From NCBI GenBank assembly GCA_002763265.1, contig PEZQ01000003.1:178112-226693 (forward strand): a DNA stretch of 48,582 bases, in the 5' to 3' direction. Below, piece by piece: positions 24,107-32,727 of this stretch (positions are counted from its first letter, which is position 1; every line of letters begins with the position of its first letter). The stretch is from an archaeon CG10_big_fil_rev_8_21_14_0_10_43_11 (GTDB lineage: Archaea; Nanobdellota; Nanobdellia; PEZQ01). Under the pieces are notes generated by a model, which did not search any database, was not told the origin of the DNA, and saw nothing but the letters and a program-made list of their open reading frames with translations. The translations under genes and the position numbers were made by a program.

Positions 24107-24795
24107 CGTATGGTTATTACTGCCTTGTCAGTTCCAAGCACAAAGCCATAATCCTCCAATGTTTCAAATTGTGATTTCTTTTCAGAGAGTACGATTCGGT
24201 CTTGTTGCGGTCCTTTGAACCGTTGAAAATCGCTCATTTTTGCAAGCTCGCCTATGTGAGAACCGCCAGTTACAAAGAGAAGCGCTCCTTTTTCGAGTTT
24301 AACGTGTTTGAGGATGTTCTTTTCTGGAAGCGAGATGAGAAGTGAATCGCCAGTTTGTGCAACAGTTTTTCCTGCCAAAATGTTTGTTCCATCATTGCAA
24401 TTGAGTTGCAATTTTTTTCCAGGAAGCATTTTCTTTCCAATGACGCGCACAAGCTTCTTGTCTGTTTCATCGCTTTTAATAGGAACAAGGGTGAAAATTC
24501 CTTTTTCAGTAAGCGAGAGCCGCCATGCTTGTTTTTCATCAACAAGCTCAACAACGTCAAAAAGGTTGACTGCCGTGCTTGTGTCAGCGATTTTTTTCTT
24601 ATTTACAACAACTTTGCCAAGATGGAGCAAGCGTTTGACGTCTTTTTTGTTTTCACAAATGCCAAGCACGTCGCGCAAAATAATCGTGATAGGTATGCTT
24701 AATTGTGGATTGCTGCCTTTAAGTGAGATTATCCACTTTCCGTGTTTTCGTTTAATAGGCCACGTTTTTGGCGCGGTCAATCGTTTTGTTTTCAT
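24103..24795 (-). CDS. rps4e: Ribosomal protein eS4
   Basis: Archaeal/eukaryotic small-subunit protein of 230 residues. The N-terminal LTAPKTWPIKRKHGKWII is followed by an S4-type RNA-binding segment (RLLHLGKVVVNKKKIAD) and a KOW-like segment (FVTGGSHIGELAK). It overlaps uL24 and uL5 by four bases each. Confidence 0.95.
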   Translation of the reverse strand: MKTKRLTAPKTWPIKRKHGKWIISLKGSNPQLSIPITIILRDVLGICENKKDVKRLLHLGKVVVNKKKIADTSTAVNLFDVVELVDEKQAWRLSLTEKGIFTLVPIKSDETDKKLVRVIGKKMLPGKKLQLNCNDGTNILAGKTVAQTGDSLLISLPEKNILKHVKLEKGALLFVTGGSHIGELAKMSDFQRFKGPQQDRIVLSEKKSQFETLEDYGFVLGTDKAVITIR

Positions 24796-25166
24796 TTTTT
24801 ACTCGCCTTTGCAAATCGTTTTGAATCACTTGTGACTGAGGTTATCATAAGGTTTGAAGGGTGTATGGGTCGTTGCACGGGAGTGCCGTCTTTTTTTGCA
24901 ATTGACACTTTTTCAATGTAGACTCGTTGTTTTCGCGTGTCAACGCGCTCAACTTTTCCTTTTTTCCCGCTAAACTCGCCGCGCATGACTTGGACGGTGT
25001 CGCCAACGCGAACAGGCGCGCTGCGCGTGTTGTATTTTTTTGCAAGTTCTTTTGCAAGGTGCGCTCCCATAAGCTTTCTTCGCACGTGATTTGGAGCATT
25101 AAAACGGTACTTGCGCTGTTTTGATGCTTTCTTGCTTGCGTTCCAAAACCTGCTCCATATGTTCAT
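24792..25166 (-). CDS. rpl24: Ribosomal protein uL24
   Basis: Assembly-initiating large-subunit protein with a KOW motif (RVGDTVQVMRGEFSGKKGKV). HVRRKLMGAHLAKELAKKY is the archaeal N-terminal block. ATG 25166 is chosen because an extension to 25193 would run back into the end of uL14. Length 124. Confidence 0.94.
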   Translation of the reverse strand: MNIWSRFWNASKKASKQRKYRFNAPNHVRRKLMGAHLAKELAKKYNTRSAPVRVGDTVQVMRGEFSGKKGKVERVDTRKQRVYIEKVSIAKKDGTPVQRPIHPSNLMITSVTSDSKRFAKASKK

Positions 25167-25174
25167 AGTAATTA

Positions 25175-25576
25175 TCACACTACAATACTGCATATTTTAC
25201 CCAGCGTAGGGTATCGTTGCACAACTTCCCGTGCAACAGCGCCTTTGATGCGGCTTCCTTTTGGGCTGCCCACCATGTCAGTAACGAGGACTGCTGCGTT
25301 GTCTTCAAAACAAACACGCGTGCCGTCAGGGCGCTGGAATTCTTTGCGTTGGCGGATAACAACCGCGTTTACTACGGTTTTGCGAATTTCAGGTTTTCCT
25401 GCTTTCACGCTTGCAACAACAATGTCACCAACACCTGCAGCGGCGATTCTTCGCTTTACTCCGCCGTATTTTTTGACGCCAATGACTTTAATGATTTTTG
25501 CTCCGCTGTTATCAACCACTTTAATTTCTGCGCCAATAGGAAGCGGTCTTCCCACTGTTGAGGGAATTGGTCTCAT
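25175..25576 (-). CDS. rpl14: Ribosomal protein uL14
   Basis: Highly conserved beta-barrel protein at the subunit interface, 133 residues. [20 protein letters not shown] and [20 protein letters not shown] are diagnostic. It overlaps uS17 by four bases. Confidence 0.96.
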   Translation of the reverse strand: MRPIPSTVGRPLPIGAEIKVVDNSGAKIIKVIGVKKYGGVKRRIAAAGVGDIVVASVKAGKPEIRKTVVNAVVIRQRKEFQRPDGTRVCFEDNAAVLVTDMVGSPKGSRIKGAVAREVVQRYPTLGKICSIVV

Positions 25577-25920
25577 GCTCGTTTCACCTCAATTACGCAA
25601 AACGTTTTGGTTTTTGAGAGCTTTCGTGTTTCCATAACCTTCACTTCTTCGCCTTGTTTTGCACTAATGCAGGGCGGGTTGTGCGCGGTTACGCGGGATT
25701 TTTCTTTTCTGTATCGCTCATATTTTGGCACGTATACGCGTCGCTCCCATTCTACTTTAACGGTTTTGTGCATTTTGTCTGAAGTGACCGTACCGCTAAA
25801 GATTTTTCCGCGAACGCTTAGTGAACCATGAAATGGGCATTTTGGGTCGTCACACGTGTCTTTTGGTGGAACTACTTTGATGCCAATGTTTTTTGGTTGC
25901 GGTATTGTTTTTGTTACCAT
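25573..25920 (-). CDS. rps17: Ribosomal protein uS17
   Basis: OB-fold small-subunit protein, 115 residues. Archaeal N-terminal extension with [10 protein letters not shown], then [19 protein letters not shown] and the Arg/Tyr-rich [14 protein letters not shown]. It overlaps the Rpp29 gene by seven bases. Confidence 0.95.
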   Translation of the reverse strand: MVTKTIPQPKNIGIKVVPPKDTCDDPKCPFHGSLSVRGKIFSGTVTSDKMHKTVKVEWERRVYVPKYERYRKEKSRVTAHNPPCISAKQGEEVKVMETRKLSKTKTFCVIEVKRA

Positions 25921-26198
25921 CGTGTTTTCCTGATTGTTTTTTTGATGCGCTCTTCGGGTCGTGCAAGGAGTAAAATCCCGTCTACGAGCACGTTTTGTCC
26001 GTCTTTGAGCGTGAACTTGAAACTTGTTTGGGCTTTATATACCTTTTTCTCTGTGCTGTTTTGCGCGATTACGAGCATGTTTTTTGTTTCGTCAACTACG
26101 CGCCCTTTAAGCCCGATTTGGTCTTTGTTCTTGCTTGCTACTACTTCAACGTGAAGCCCGATGAGCTCATCTTTGAGCACGTTTTCGATTGTGTTCAT
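25914..26198 (-). CDS. rnp1: RNase P protein subunit Rpp29 (Rnp1)
   Basis: Sm-like subunit of archaeal RNase P, which trims tRNA 5' leaders. DELIGLHVEVVASKNKDQIG and LKGRVVDETKNMLVI are the family blocks, and 94 residues is normal. It sits between SUI1 and uS17, its usual archaeal position. Its presence implies a protein-rich RNase P with an RNA elsewhere in the genome. Confidence 0.93.
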   Translation of the reverse strand: MNTIENVLKDELIGLHVEVVASKNKDQIGLKGRVVDETKNMLVIAQNSTEKKVYKAQTSFKFTLKDGQNVLVDGILLLARPEERIKKTIRKTRW

Positions 26199-26204
26199 GT
26201 GATT

Positions 26205-26513
26205 TTAGAGGACGTCTATGCTTTCTTCGGGAAAACCAAGCGCCACGAGTACGGGCTGAATCTTGTCCCGGTGGTTTCCTTGCAATTCCACGATGCCGTT
26301 TTTGAACGTGCCTCCGCACGCGAGTTTGTTTTTGAGTTGTTTTGCCACGCTTTTGACGTCAATGCTTTTTTCATCAAATCCTTCAACAAGGGTGTAATCT
26401 TTTCTGTAGCGGCGTTTTTCAACTCGAACGCGTATTTTTTGCTGCTCTTTTGCAAGGCTTTCACATACGCACAAATCCTCGGGAAAGCCGCAGTTTGAGC
26501 AAATTTTACTCAT
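26205..26513 (-). CDS. Translation initiation factor aIF1 (SUI1)
   Basis: Start-codon selection factor. The SUI1 fold shows as DYTLVEGFDEKSIDVKSVAK and LKNKLACGGTFKNGIVELQG. The N-terminus carries an extra Cys-rich knuckle, CSNCGFPEDLCVC, seen in many archaeal forms. Length 102. It lies in the ribosomal operon between uL29 and Rpp29. Confidence 0.94.
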   Translation of the reverse strand: MSKICSNCGFPEDLCVCESLAKEQQKIRVRVEKRRYRKDYTLVEGFDEKSIDVKSVAKQLKNKLACGGTFKNGIVELQGNHRDKIQPVLVALGFPEESIDVL

Positions 26514-26516
26514 TCT

Positions 26517-26708
26517 CTAGTTTGAGCCTCCATTGTTAATAGTTAGTAAGCGCGCAATATCCTTTCTCACATGTTTTATGCGTGATGGATTGTCAGGAGT
26601 GAGTCCTGAGCGCACTTGTGAACGTAATCGCATGAGTTCTTTTTGCAGCTCAAAAAGGAGTTCTGCGCGTTTTTTCTCCTCCATGTTTCGAATGTCTTTT
26701 GCTTTCAT
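26517..26708 (-). CDS. rpl29: Ribosomal protein uL29
   Basis: Small helical protein at the exit tunnel, 63 residues. ELLFELQKELMRLRSQVRSG and NPSRIKHVRKDIARLLT match the family. It overlaps uS3 by four bases. Confidence 0.94.
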   Translation of the reverse strand: MKAKDIRNMEEKKRAELLFELQKELMRLRSQVRSGLTPDNPSRIKHVRKDIARLLTINNGGSN

Positions 26709-27526
26709 GCTGTTTTTTCCTCATTTTTTTTCGTGTTTTTAGCAACAGGGGTTTCTTGCTTTTTTTCAGCCTTTTTTGCGGGTTTTTCTTTGTTTATGCT
26801 TTGTGTTTGCTTTTTTTCCTGCATGCCGGGTGTTGCTTCTTTTTTCTCTTCAGCGTCTTTTTTTGTTTGAGCAGTTTTTTCTTCTTTTATTTCTTTTTTT
26901 GGCTGCACTGTGCTTAAGTCTTGTTTTTTGATATCGTAAATCGTGATTTCATCAGGCATGCGAACGTCAGCGCGTAGAATGCGAACAGTTACGCCAACAA
27001 TACCTGGCCTGAGTTTTGCAGTTGTGAATCCTTCATCAACATCATAGTCTGACACGTAGCCGGTTTTTGGCAGATATCCTGCTCTAAATGGCCATGTTGT
27101 TGCGCGTTTTCCCGGCACTTTTCCTGACACCAGGATTTCAACACCTTTTGCACCAGCTCTCATGATTTCTTCTTGTGCTGAGTAACCTATTTTTTTGAAC
27201 CGCTGAACGCCCCAGCGCGTGAGCTGAAACGCGAGTCGTTCGCTCATAATTTGCGCGTCAAGGGAAGGTTGTTTGACTTCTTCAACATCAACTTGCGGAT
27301 TTTCAAGATTGAAGCGTTTTTGAAGCACTATGTTTACTGCTTTGATGTTTGCGCCTCCAGCGCCAACAACAAGACCTGGTTTTGAGGTGTAAATGACAAC
27401 ACGCATGCCAAGCGGTGTTTTTTGAAGTTCTGTGTGACTATACGCGCTTTTTGAGAATGTTTCTTTTAAGTATTGCTTAATTTTTACTTCTCGTACCTTT
27501 TCTGAGATGAATTTTCGCTCAATCAT
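26705..27526 (-). CDS. rps3: Ribosomal protein uS3 with Lys/Glu tail
   Basis: mRNA-entry protein with a KH domain (YTSKPGLVVGAGGANIKAVN) and the C-terminal domain (KVPGKRATTWPFRAGYLPKT). Residues about 206-273 form a Lys/Glu/Ala tail not found in short archaeal uS3. Part of its coding DNA (26751-26787) is identical over 37 bp to the tail of uL22. Length 273. Confidence 0.95.
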   Translation of the reverse strand: MIERKFISEKVREVKIKQYLKETFSKSAYSHTELQKTPLGMRVVIYTSKPGLVVGAGGANIKAVNIVLQKRFNLENPQVDVEEVKQPSLDAQIMSERLAFQLTRWGVQRFKKIGYSAQEEIMRAGAKGVEILVSGKVPGKRATTWPFRAGYLPKTGYVSDYDVDEGFTTAKLRPGIVGVTVRILRADVRMPDEITIYDIKKQDLSTVQPKKEIKEEKTAQTKKDAEEKKEATPGMQEKKQTQSINKEKPAKKAEKKQETPVAKNTKKNEEKTA

Positions 27527-28065
27527 TGTTTTTCCTCATGTGTTGTTTTAGGCGCAGTTTTTTTTGGTTCTTTTTTCTCTGCTGTTTCTTGCTTTTTTTC
27601 AGCCTTTTTTGCGGGTTTTTTGGTTTCTTTTGCTCGTTCAACTTTTTCTGTTTCCTCAACTACAAGCCACATGCTTGTAAGCTTGCCCCGCCCATAGCGT
27701 TTGAGCCAGCTTCGTGACATTGAACGGTTTGCAACCGCTTCAGTGATGATAAGACTTTGCGTGTTTAATCCCTTGTCTTCAGCGTTTTTAACTGCGTTAG
27801 AGATGAGCTTAATAACGTGGTCGCATGCTTTAACCGGGTACCTGCCCGGTCCCATGCCGCGTTTATGTGACATGTCTTTGTTGTATCTCTTAAAGGGGAT
27901 AGCTGCTTTTTTGTCTTTGACGCGTTCAAGATATGAGAGTGCAAGCGATACTTTTTTTCCGCGAATATAGTTGCACACTTCCACTGAGTGTTTGAACGAG
28001 ATTGGAGCATAGCTCGTGCTTGCACGGGCAGTGTTCTCTTTTACGTTCATATAGTGTTTTGTCAT
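27523..28065 (-). CDS. rpl22: Ribosomal protein uL22 with Lys/Ala tail
   Basis: Exit-tunnel protein. The core (KHSVEVCNYIRGKKVSLALS, and AHKRG-like MSHKRGMGPGRYPVKAC) is archaeal. A tail of about 35 residues (KKPAKKAEKKQETAEKKEPK and more) follows the beta-hairpin core. It shares KPAKKAEKKQET and 37 identical bases with the uS3 tail. Length 180. Confidence 0.94.
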   Translation of the reverse strand: MTKHYMNVKENTARASTSYAPISFKHSVEVCNYIRGKKVSLALSYLERVKDKKAAIPFKRYNKDMSHKRGMGPGRYPVKACDHVIKLISNAVKNAEDKGLNTQSLIITEAVANRSMSRSWLKRYGRGKLTSMWLVVEETEKVERAKETKKPAKKAEKKQETAEKKEPKKTAPKTTHEEKQ

Positions 28066-28067
28066 AG

Positions 28068-28538
28068 TTACTTCTTACTCGCAGATGCCATACTTGATTT
28101 TGACGCGCCAATACCCGGAGAACCGTGGGAAACAGGTTTTCGCGTGAGTGCGAATTCGCCAAGATAGTGACCTACCATGCGGGGTCGTACGCGTACTTCA
28201 ACATATTCTTTGCCGTTATGCACGCCAAGAACGTAACCGACCATGTTTGGGAGTACGAGCATGTCGCGTGAATGTGTTTTGATGATTTTGATTTTCTTTC
28301 CTTCTTCAGGGAGCGGTGTTTTTTTGATTTTTTCAAGGAGTTTTTGGTGGCGTTCTGAGAATCCGCGTTCAACGCTTCTTCGCGCGCGTGCGGGAAGAAG
28401 TTTCTTGAGTTCATCAAGGCTAAGTGCTTGCAATTCTTCAAGAGAGTTACCTCTGTATTTGAACTCTTTTTTTCTAAAGAGCAAATCATCGCTTGATTGT
28501 TTTTGCCCTTTTCGTTGCGAAAATCTCTTTTTTGCCAT
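28068..28538 (-). CDS. rps19: Ribosomal protein uS19
   Basis: Small-subunit head protein, 156 residues. THSRDMLVLPNMVGYVLGVH and RPRMVGHYLGEFALTRKPV are diagnostic. It has the archaeal N-terminal helical extension (LEELQALSLDELKKLLPARA). Confidence 0.95.
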   Translation of the reverse strand: MAKKRFSQRKGQKQSSDDLLFRKKEFKYRGNSLEELQALSLDELKKLLPARARRSVERGFSERHQKLLEKIKKTPLPEEGKKIKIIKTHSRDMLVLPNMVGYVLGVHNGKEYVEVRVRPRMVGHYLGEFALTRKPVSHGSPGIGASKSSMASASKK

Positions 28539-28548
28539 TATTGGTTAC

Positions 28549-29223
28549 CTACTTTTTTCCTCTTCGTTTACCGGTTCTACGTGCACTAATTGAACCAACC
28601 TTTCGTCCGGGTGATGCGTGTCTGCTGACGGTCTTTTTCTTTCCAAGAGTTTTTCCGCCGCCGCCAAATGGGTGGTCTACTGCGTTTTTCTTTGTTGCAC
28701 GCACGCGCGGCCAAATAATTCCTTTTGCTTTCATTGCATAAAAGCCTGCGCCTGCTTTAAGCATGGGTTTTTCAGTCATTCCAGCACCCGCAACTCTGCC
28801 GACAATAGCGCGGCATTCGCTGTGAATTTTTTTGATTTCTTTTGACGGGAGAAGAACGCTAGTGAGCTTTCCTTCTTTGCCAACAATTCTTCCAGCACCG
28901 CCAGCTGAGCGAATAAGCTTTGGTCCCGCACCGGGTCGCGATTCAACATTGCACACGAGTGAGCCTTCAGGAAGGTCTGCGAGTTTGTGAATCATAATGT
29001 TTTCGCCAACGCGCGAGCCGTTGGTTGCGGCAAGAAGCATGACATCTTTGCCAAACCTAACTTTCATGATGGGTGCGCTTTTAATGTTATCATGCAATAA
29101 ATCAAGGATAATACCCGTGTTTTCTTGTTTTGGAAGTTCGATTTTGCCAAGTGATTTGTGAGTGCGTGGCCTAAATTTAGGTTTTGCTCTTCCACGTCGT
29201 TGCAGGGGTATACGTTTTGGCAT
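28549..29223 (-). CDS. rpl2: Ribosomal protein uL2
   Basis: Peptidyl-transferase-centre protein. NAVDHPFGGGGKTLGKK contains the conserved His184, and RSAGGAGRIVGKEGK and the archaeal N-terminus (PLQRRGRAKPKFRPRTHKSL) are clear. Length 224, slightly shorter than the common 235-240. Confidence 0.96.
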   Translation of the reverse strand: MPKRIPLQRRGRAKPKFRPRTHKSLGKIELPKQENTGIILDLLHDNIKSAPIMKVRFGKDVMLLAATNGSRVGENIMIHKLADLPEGSLVCNVESRPGAGPKLIRSAGGAGRIVGKEGKLTSVLLPSKEIKKIHSECRAIVGRVAGAGMTEKPMLKAGAGFYAMKAKGIIWPRVRATKKNAVDHPFGGGGKTLGKKKTVSRHASPGRKVGSISARRTGKRRGKK

Positions 29224-29225
29224 GG

Positions 29226-29477
29226 TTACATCATTCCAAGGTCAGTTGCCACATCAAGTGCGTTGCTTTGTTTTGCAAGCATGACAAAGGCCTTTTTAAG
29301 TCCCTTTGAAGTTTTGAGTATGCGCACGTTTTTAACCTTAACCTTAAAGGCGGTTTCAACATCTTTTCGTACACTCGTTCGGTTTGCGCGCTCATCAACA
29401 ATAAACGTGAGCGTGTTTTCTGACTCAACGAGCCGCACTGACTTCTCGGTTGTTAACGGGTATTTAAGCGTGTTCAT
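29226..29477 (-). CDS. rpl23: Ribosomal protein uL23
   Basis: Exit-site protein that docks SRP and nascent-chain factors, 83 residues. LKYPLTTEKSVRLVESENTL and DVETAFKVKVKNVRIL fit the family. It overlaps uL4 by four bases. Confidence 0.95.
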   Translation of the reverse strand: MNTLKYPLTTEKSVRLVESENTLTFIVDERANRTSVRKDVETAFKVKVKNVRILKTSKGLKKAFVMLAKQSNALDVATDLGMM

Positions 29478-30286
29478 GTGAATAGCGCCTCAGTTTCAAG
29501 GATTTTGAGTGCTGATTGAGTGAAAATAATAAGCCTGCCTGCGTGTGCTCCTGGCGCAAGCGCGCTGACGTTCAAGTTTTTGACGTGTACAACATCGGTT
29601 CCGGGAATGTTTTTAATCGCGTTTTGTGCGTCACACGCGCCTGAAACAACAACAAGCGGACCTTTTTTGGTTTTGTATTTTCTTGCGCGCATAGTTCCTT
29701 TTCCTGCACGCACTCCTTTTTTGCTCACGCGCTCAAGCTCGCTTACCAGTCCTGCTGCAGTAAGCGCGTTTGCCACGTCCTTTGTTTTCTTTGTTTTTTC
29801 AAACGCGTCTTCAAACACGATTGGAAGCGTTTTGATGTTGTTAAGAGCGTGTTTTTTTCTCACAAGCTCAATATTAGTGCTTGCAGCAAGTGCTGAGCGG
29901 ATTGCGAGTCTGCGCTCTTTTTGGTTGACTTTCTTCATGCGTTCAGCTTCTGGTTTTGGAGGGTGTGCACGTCGTCCGCCAACAGCAAAAGGCACAACTG
30001 CGGCGCGCAGATTAAACTGGGTTCCGCGTCTCCAAAGCACTTTTCGAGGCGTTCTTGAACGACCTTTGCCGTAGACACCGCGATATTTTCGTCGGCGTTT
30101 TGATAAGTATACTGAAAATAATTTTCCTGCAAGCGCGCTTGGACCATAGGGTTGTCTGCTATGGGATTCCTGTGCTTGGAATGCACGTTTAATGATTTCA
30201 GGGCGATAGGCTTCACTAAACTGTTTTGGAAGCGTGGTTGTTGCTTTCTTTTCGCCTTTGAGTGAGATAACGTTTACGCTTGTCAT
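29474..30286 (-). CDS. rpl4: Ribosomal protein uL4
   Basis: Large-subunit protein with a tunnel-reaching loop (VLWRRGTQFNLRAAVVPFAV, then GGRRAHPP). The archaeal/eukaryotic C-terminal domain (GPLVVVSGACDAQNAIKNIP) is complete. Length 270. It overlaps uL3 and uL23 by four bases each. Confidence 0.95.
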   Translation of the reverse strand: MTSVNVISLKGEKKATTTLPKQFSEAYRPEIIKRAFQAQESHSRQPYGPSALAGKLFSVYLSKRRRKYRGVYGKGRSRTPRKVLWRRGTQFNLRAAVVPFAVGGRRAHPPKPEAERMKKVNQKERRLAIRSALAASTNIELVRKKHALNNIKTLPIVFEDAFEKTKKTKDVANALTAAGLVSELERVSKKGVRAGKGTMRARKYKTKKGPLVVVSGACDAQNAIKNIPGTDVVHVKNLNVSALAPGAHAGRLIIFTQSALKILETEALFT

Positions 30287-31278
30287 TGTTGTGACCTCAA
30301 TGCCACGTGTGTGAGCTCAGGTGCGGCATGTCGTGTTTTTTGTGAGGGTCTCAGTGCTTTTCGCAAGATAATAAGACGCTTTTTTGAGCCCGGAATGCTT
30401 CCTTGAACAAGCACGTAATCATGAGTAATGTCTCCATAGTTAACAATCCCGCCCTTGATTTTGAGAGTTTCACCAACTTGGAGGATTTGTTTATTGTATT
30501 CTGCGCGTGAGTGGAAACCCATTTGACCATGTTGTGGCACTCGAAAGGATGTTTTCTTTGGTGTCCATGGACCAAGTGTTCCTGCTTTACGCTTAACTTT
30601 CTCTGCTTTGTGCTGCAGGATACGGACGCCAAAACGCTTAACTGAACCTTGAAAACCTTTTCCCTTACTCACTGAGAACGTGTCAACGTACTCTCCTTTG
30701 TCAAACACGTCTGATATACGAAGCTCTTTTCCAAGCAGGTTTTTTGCGTATTCAAACGCAGCGGTGAGTTCTCCGCCAACTTTGAGTTCAAACACGTCGG
30801 GTCGTTTCTTTCCGAGCCGTGCAAGGTGTGGTTGGGTGTGAGCAAGCATGCGGATTTCAGCAGCATCTTTGAGTTTTTCTTGCACCTGCGCAAGTGTTTT
30901 TTCTGACGCGAACGTTTTTGGTGTTTTGATTTTTCGCACAAGATATTTGTCTTTTGTGTCAGCCCACACTTCAGTAAGAGGCGCAAGACCTTCAAGAGAT
31001 TGCGAGTATAAGCGAAGACCAAAGAATTTGAGAGGTGGCACTTCAATAATAGTAACCGGAAGCGCGATTTCAGCGCCTTTTGTTTGCGATGTTTTTTTGT
31101 TGTCAATTGCAAGCACACGGGTCATGCCCGCCTTATACCCGGCAAAACCAAGTAGTTTTGCTTCAGTTGAGCGGGGCCATGATGCAACAGAAGGATATGG
31201 TCGCTTTGCACGCACGCGTGGCCAAAACTGCAGGCTACCTCTGCGTGGGCGGTGTCGAAATCCTACCTGATGACCCAT
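30283..31278 (-). CDS. rpl3: Ribosomal protein uL3
   Basis: First gene of the S10-spc operon. HQVGFRHRPRRGSLQFWPRV (3-22) and LGFAGYKAGMTRVLAIDNKK are archaeal uL3 hallmarks. The RNA-contact stretch GTLGPWTPKKTSFRVPQHGQ is intact. Length 331. A TATA-like box 31311-31319 lies about 37 nt before the ATG. Confidence 0.96.
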   Translation of the reverse strand: MGHQVGFRHRPRRGSLQFWPRVRAKRPYPSVASWPRSTEAKLLGFAGYKAGMTRVLAIDNKKTSQTKGAEIALPVTIIEVPPLKFFGLRLYSQSLEGLAPLTEVWADTKDKYLVRKIKTPKTFASEKTLAQVQEKLKDAAEIRMLAHTQPHLARLGKKRPDVFELKVGGELTAAFEYAKNLLGKELRISDVFDKGEYVDTFSVSKGKGFQGSVKRFGVRILQHKAEKVKRKAGTLGPWTPKKTSFRVPQHGQMGFHSRAEYNKQILQVGETLKIKGGIVNYGDITHDYVLVQGSIPGSKKRLIILRKALRPSQKTRHAAPELTHVALRSQQ

Positions 31279-31309
31279 GAAGTATTCACTTAAGTCAAAA
31301 ATGCAGAAT

Positions 31310-31320
31310 ACTATTTAAAC
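31310..31320 (-). promoter_or_regulatory. TATA-like box of the 24-gene ribosomal operon
   Basis: On the minus strand this reads GTTTAAATAGT, about 37 nt before the uL3 ATG. It directly abuts the 3' end of the HExxH gene (stop at 31322). The 24 genes that follow run to 19192 with gaps of at most 12 nt, so this is probably their main promoter. Confidence 0.5.
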
Positions 31321-31321
31321 G

Positions 31322-32263
31322 TTATGTCTTGCGTCCTGAAAATTGTGCGCGAAAAAGTTCAACAAGTTCATCTGTTTTGCAAATAATATCATCTAATTCT
31401 TCTGATTTTTCGAGATAAAACCCTCTTTTAGGCTCTTTTACGCGGTCAAGATAACACGTACTGTTTATGAATGTGTCATGCGCATACCGTGATGGCGTAT
31501 CGTTTGTAAGTATGTGGCCTAATTCTTCAACATATGCGGGAAGTTCGCCGGCGGGAAAAAGGTATGACACGCGCGCTTCCATATACTGTGCTACCTGTTG
31601 AAGAGATTCAAACGTGAGTTTTGATTCACCTAGGATACGAGTATCAAACAGTATCGTTTGGTGGGGGTGAACCTCTTGAGACTGTTTTGCAGTTGAAATT
31701 CTATTCTTAATGTTTGCAAGAAACTCATCAAATGTTTCATGCACATGCCAAATACGTTGCGCAAGTTCTGCTTCAAACGCGCAATAGCGCTCATCACCAA
31801 GATAAATTTTATCTAAAAACAGGGGCGAGAGTTTTGAGAGAAAAAAGTTTCTTTTTGAGTGCGTGTTTTTTGGAAAGGTAACAAAACCATTCCACAATTC
31901 AGGATGTTGTTTTAGTAAAAGGTACAGGTGGTCTTCAAATGATGAACGCCACACCGGCTTTTTTTCAAGCGTGTGCTCTTTTGCATGCACGTATTCATGG
32001 TGTTCAAGCACAGAAAAGAATTCCTCAAGGGTGTGTGTTTCAAACACAGACCCGTCAACAAGGATTTGGGCAGGATTTTTTTCTCCAGAAAAAAACGAAC
32101 GAAAATGAGGTACCACTTGCATTACGGCATTATGTAATTTAGTAATAACAACCCCCTCGACATATGAGGGCTTATTTGTGTTAATATACTCTAAGAACTC
32201 GTGTCGTGGCTCCTTCCAGATTCCAGATGCCAAATACAATTCCTTTAATGATTGAGCAGTCAT
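31322..32263 (-). CDS. Putative zinc metallopeptidase-like protein (HExxH)
   Basis: A 313-residue protein of no family I can name. FFSVLEHHEYVHAKEH contains HEYVH (89-93), the HExxH zinc-binding motif in a helix, with a following Ala-Lys-Glu as in HELVHAxE-type peptidases. A helix with E163 and E165 (YCAFEAELAQRI) about 70 residues later could supply the third ligand. There is no signal peptide or membrane segment, so it would be cytoplasmic. It lies upstream of the ribosomal operon on the same strand and is divergent from archease. Function inferred only from the motif. Confidence 0.6.
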   Translation of the reverse strand: MTAQSLKELYLASGIWKEPRHEFLEYINTNKPSYVEGVVITKLHNAVMQVVPHFRSFFSGEKNPAQILVDGSVFETHTLEEFFSVLEHHEYVHAKEHTLEKKPVWRSSFEDHLYLLLKQHPELWNGFVTFPKNTHSKRNFFLSKLSPLFLDKIYLGDERYCAFEAELAQRIWHVHETFDEFLANIKNRISTAKQSQEVHPHQTILFDTRILGESKLTFESLQQVAQYMEARVSYLFPAGELPAYVEELGHILTNDTPSRYAHDTFINSTCYLDRVKEPKRGFYLEKSEELDDIICKTDELVELFRAQFSGRKT

Positions 32264-32319
32264 TTGGCAAACAAGACACTCACAAGGCTTAATAAATGTT
32301 TAGTACGCGCTATTAAATA

Positions 32320-32727
32320 ATGAGCTACAAGTACGTTGACGACCTTACAAGTGATGTTATGTTTCGCGTTACTGCTAAGAAAAAAGAAGCACTGTTTGAA
32401 GACGCAGCCCTTGGCATGGTTAACATCATGTATGACACAAAAAAAGTAAGCAGACAAAAAAAATACCGTATCAAAACGCAGGGAAGCGATATTGAAGAAC
32501 AACTCTACAATTTTCTCACACAAGTGCTTATCACTTTTGAAACAAAACAGGTCATGCTCAAAGACTTTCACGTAACCATACGCGGAAAAAACGTGAACGC
32601 AACCGCACACGGCATGAAAACAAACACAAACCTTATTCAGACACACGTAAAAGGAGTTACCTATTATAATTACTCAGTCTCCCAAAAAAAGAATGCATGG
32701 GTTGCAAACGTGGTGGTGGATATATAA
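32320..32727 (+). CDS. Archease (RtcB activator)
   Basis: Small protein that helps the RNA ligase RtcB complete guanylylation and turn over. The N-terminal YKYVDDLTSDVMFRV aligns with the FxFxDHTADVGxxxxG block, keeping both Asp but with Leu in place of His. The C-terminus NLIQTHVKGVTYYNYSV and VVVDI keeps the final Asp. Length 135 is normal. Its stop overlaps the start of rtcB (TAATG), so they are translationally coupled. GCTTAATAAATG lies about 28 nt upstream as a TATA-like box. Confidence 0.9.
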   Translation: MSYKYVDDLTSDVMFRVTAKKKEALFEDAALGMVNIMYDTKKVSRQKKYRIKTQGSDIEEQLYNFLTQVLITFETKQVMLKDFHVTIRGKNVNATAHGMKTNTNLIQTHVKGVTYYNYSVSQKKNAWVANVVVDI

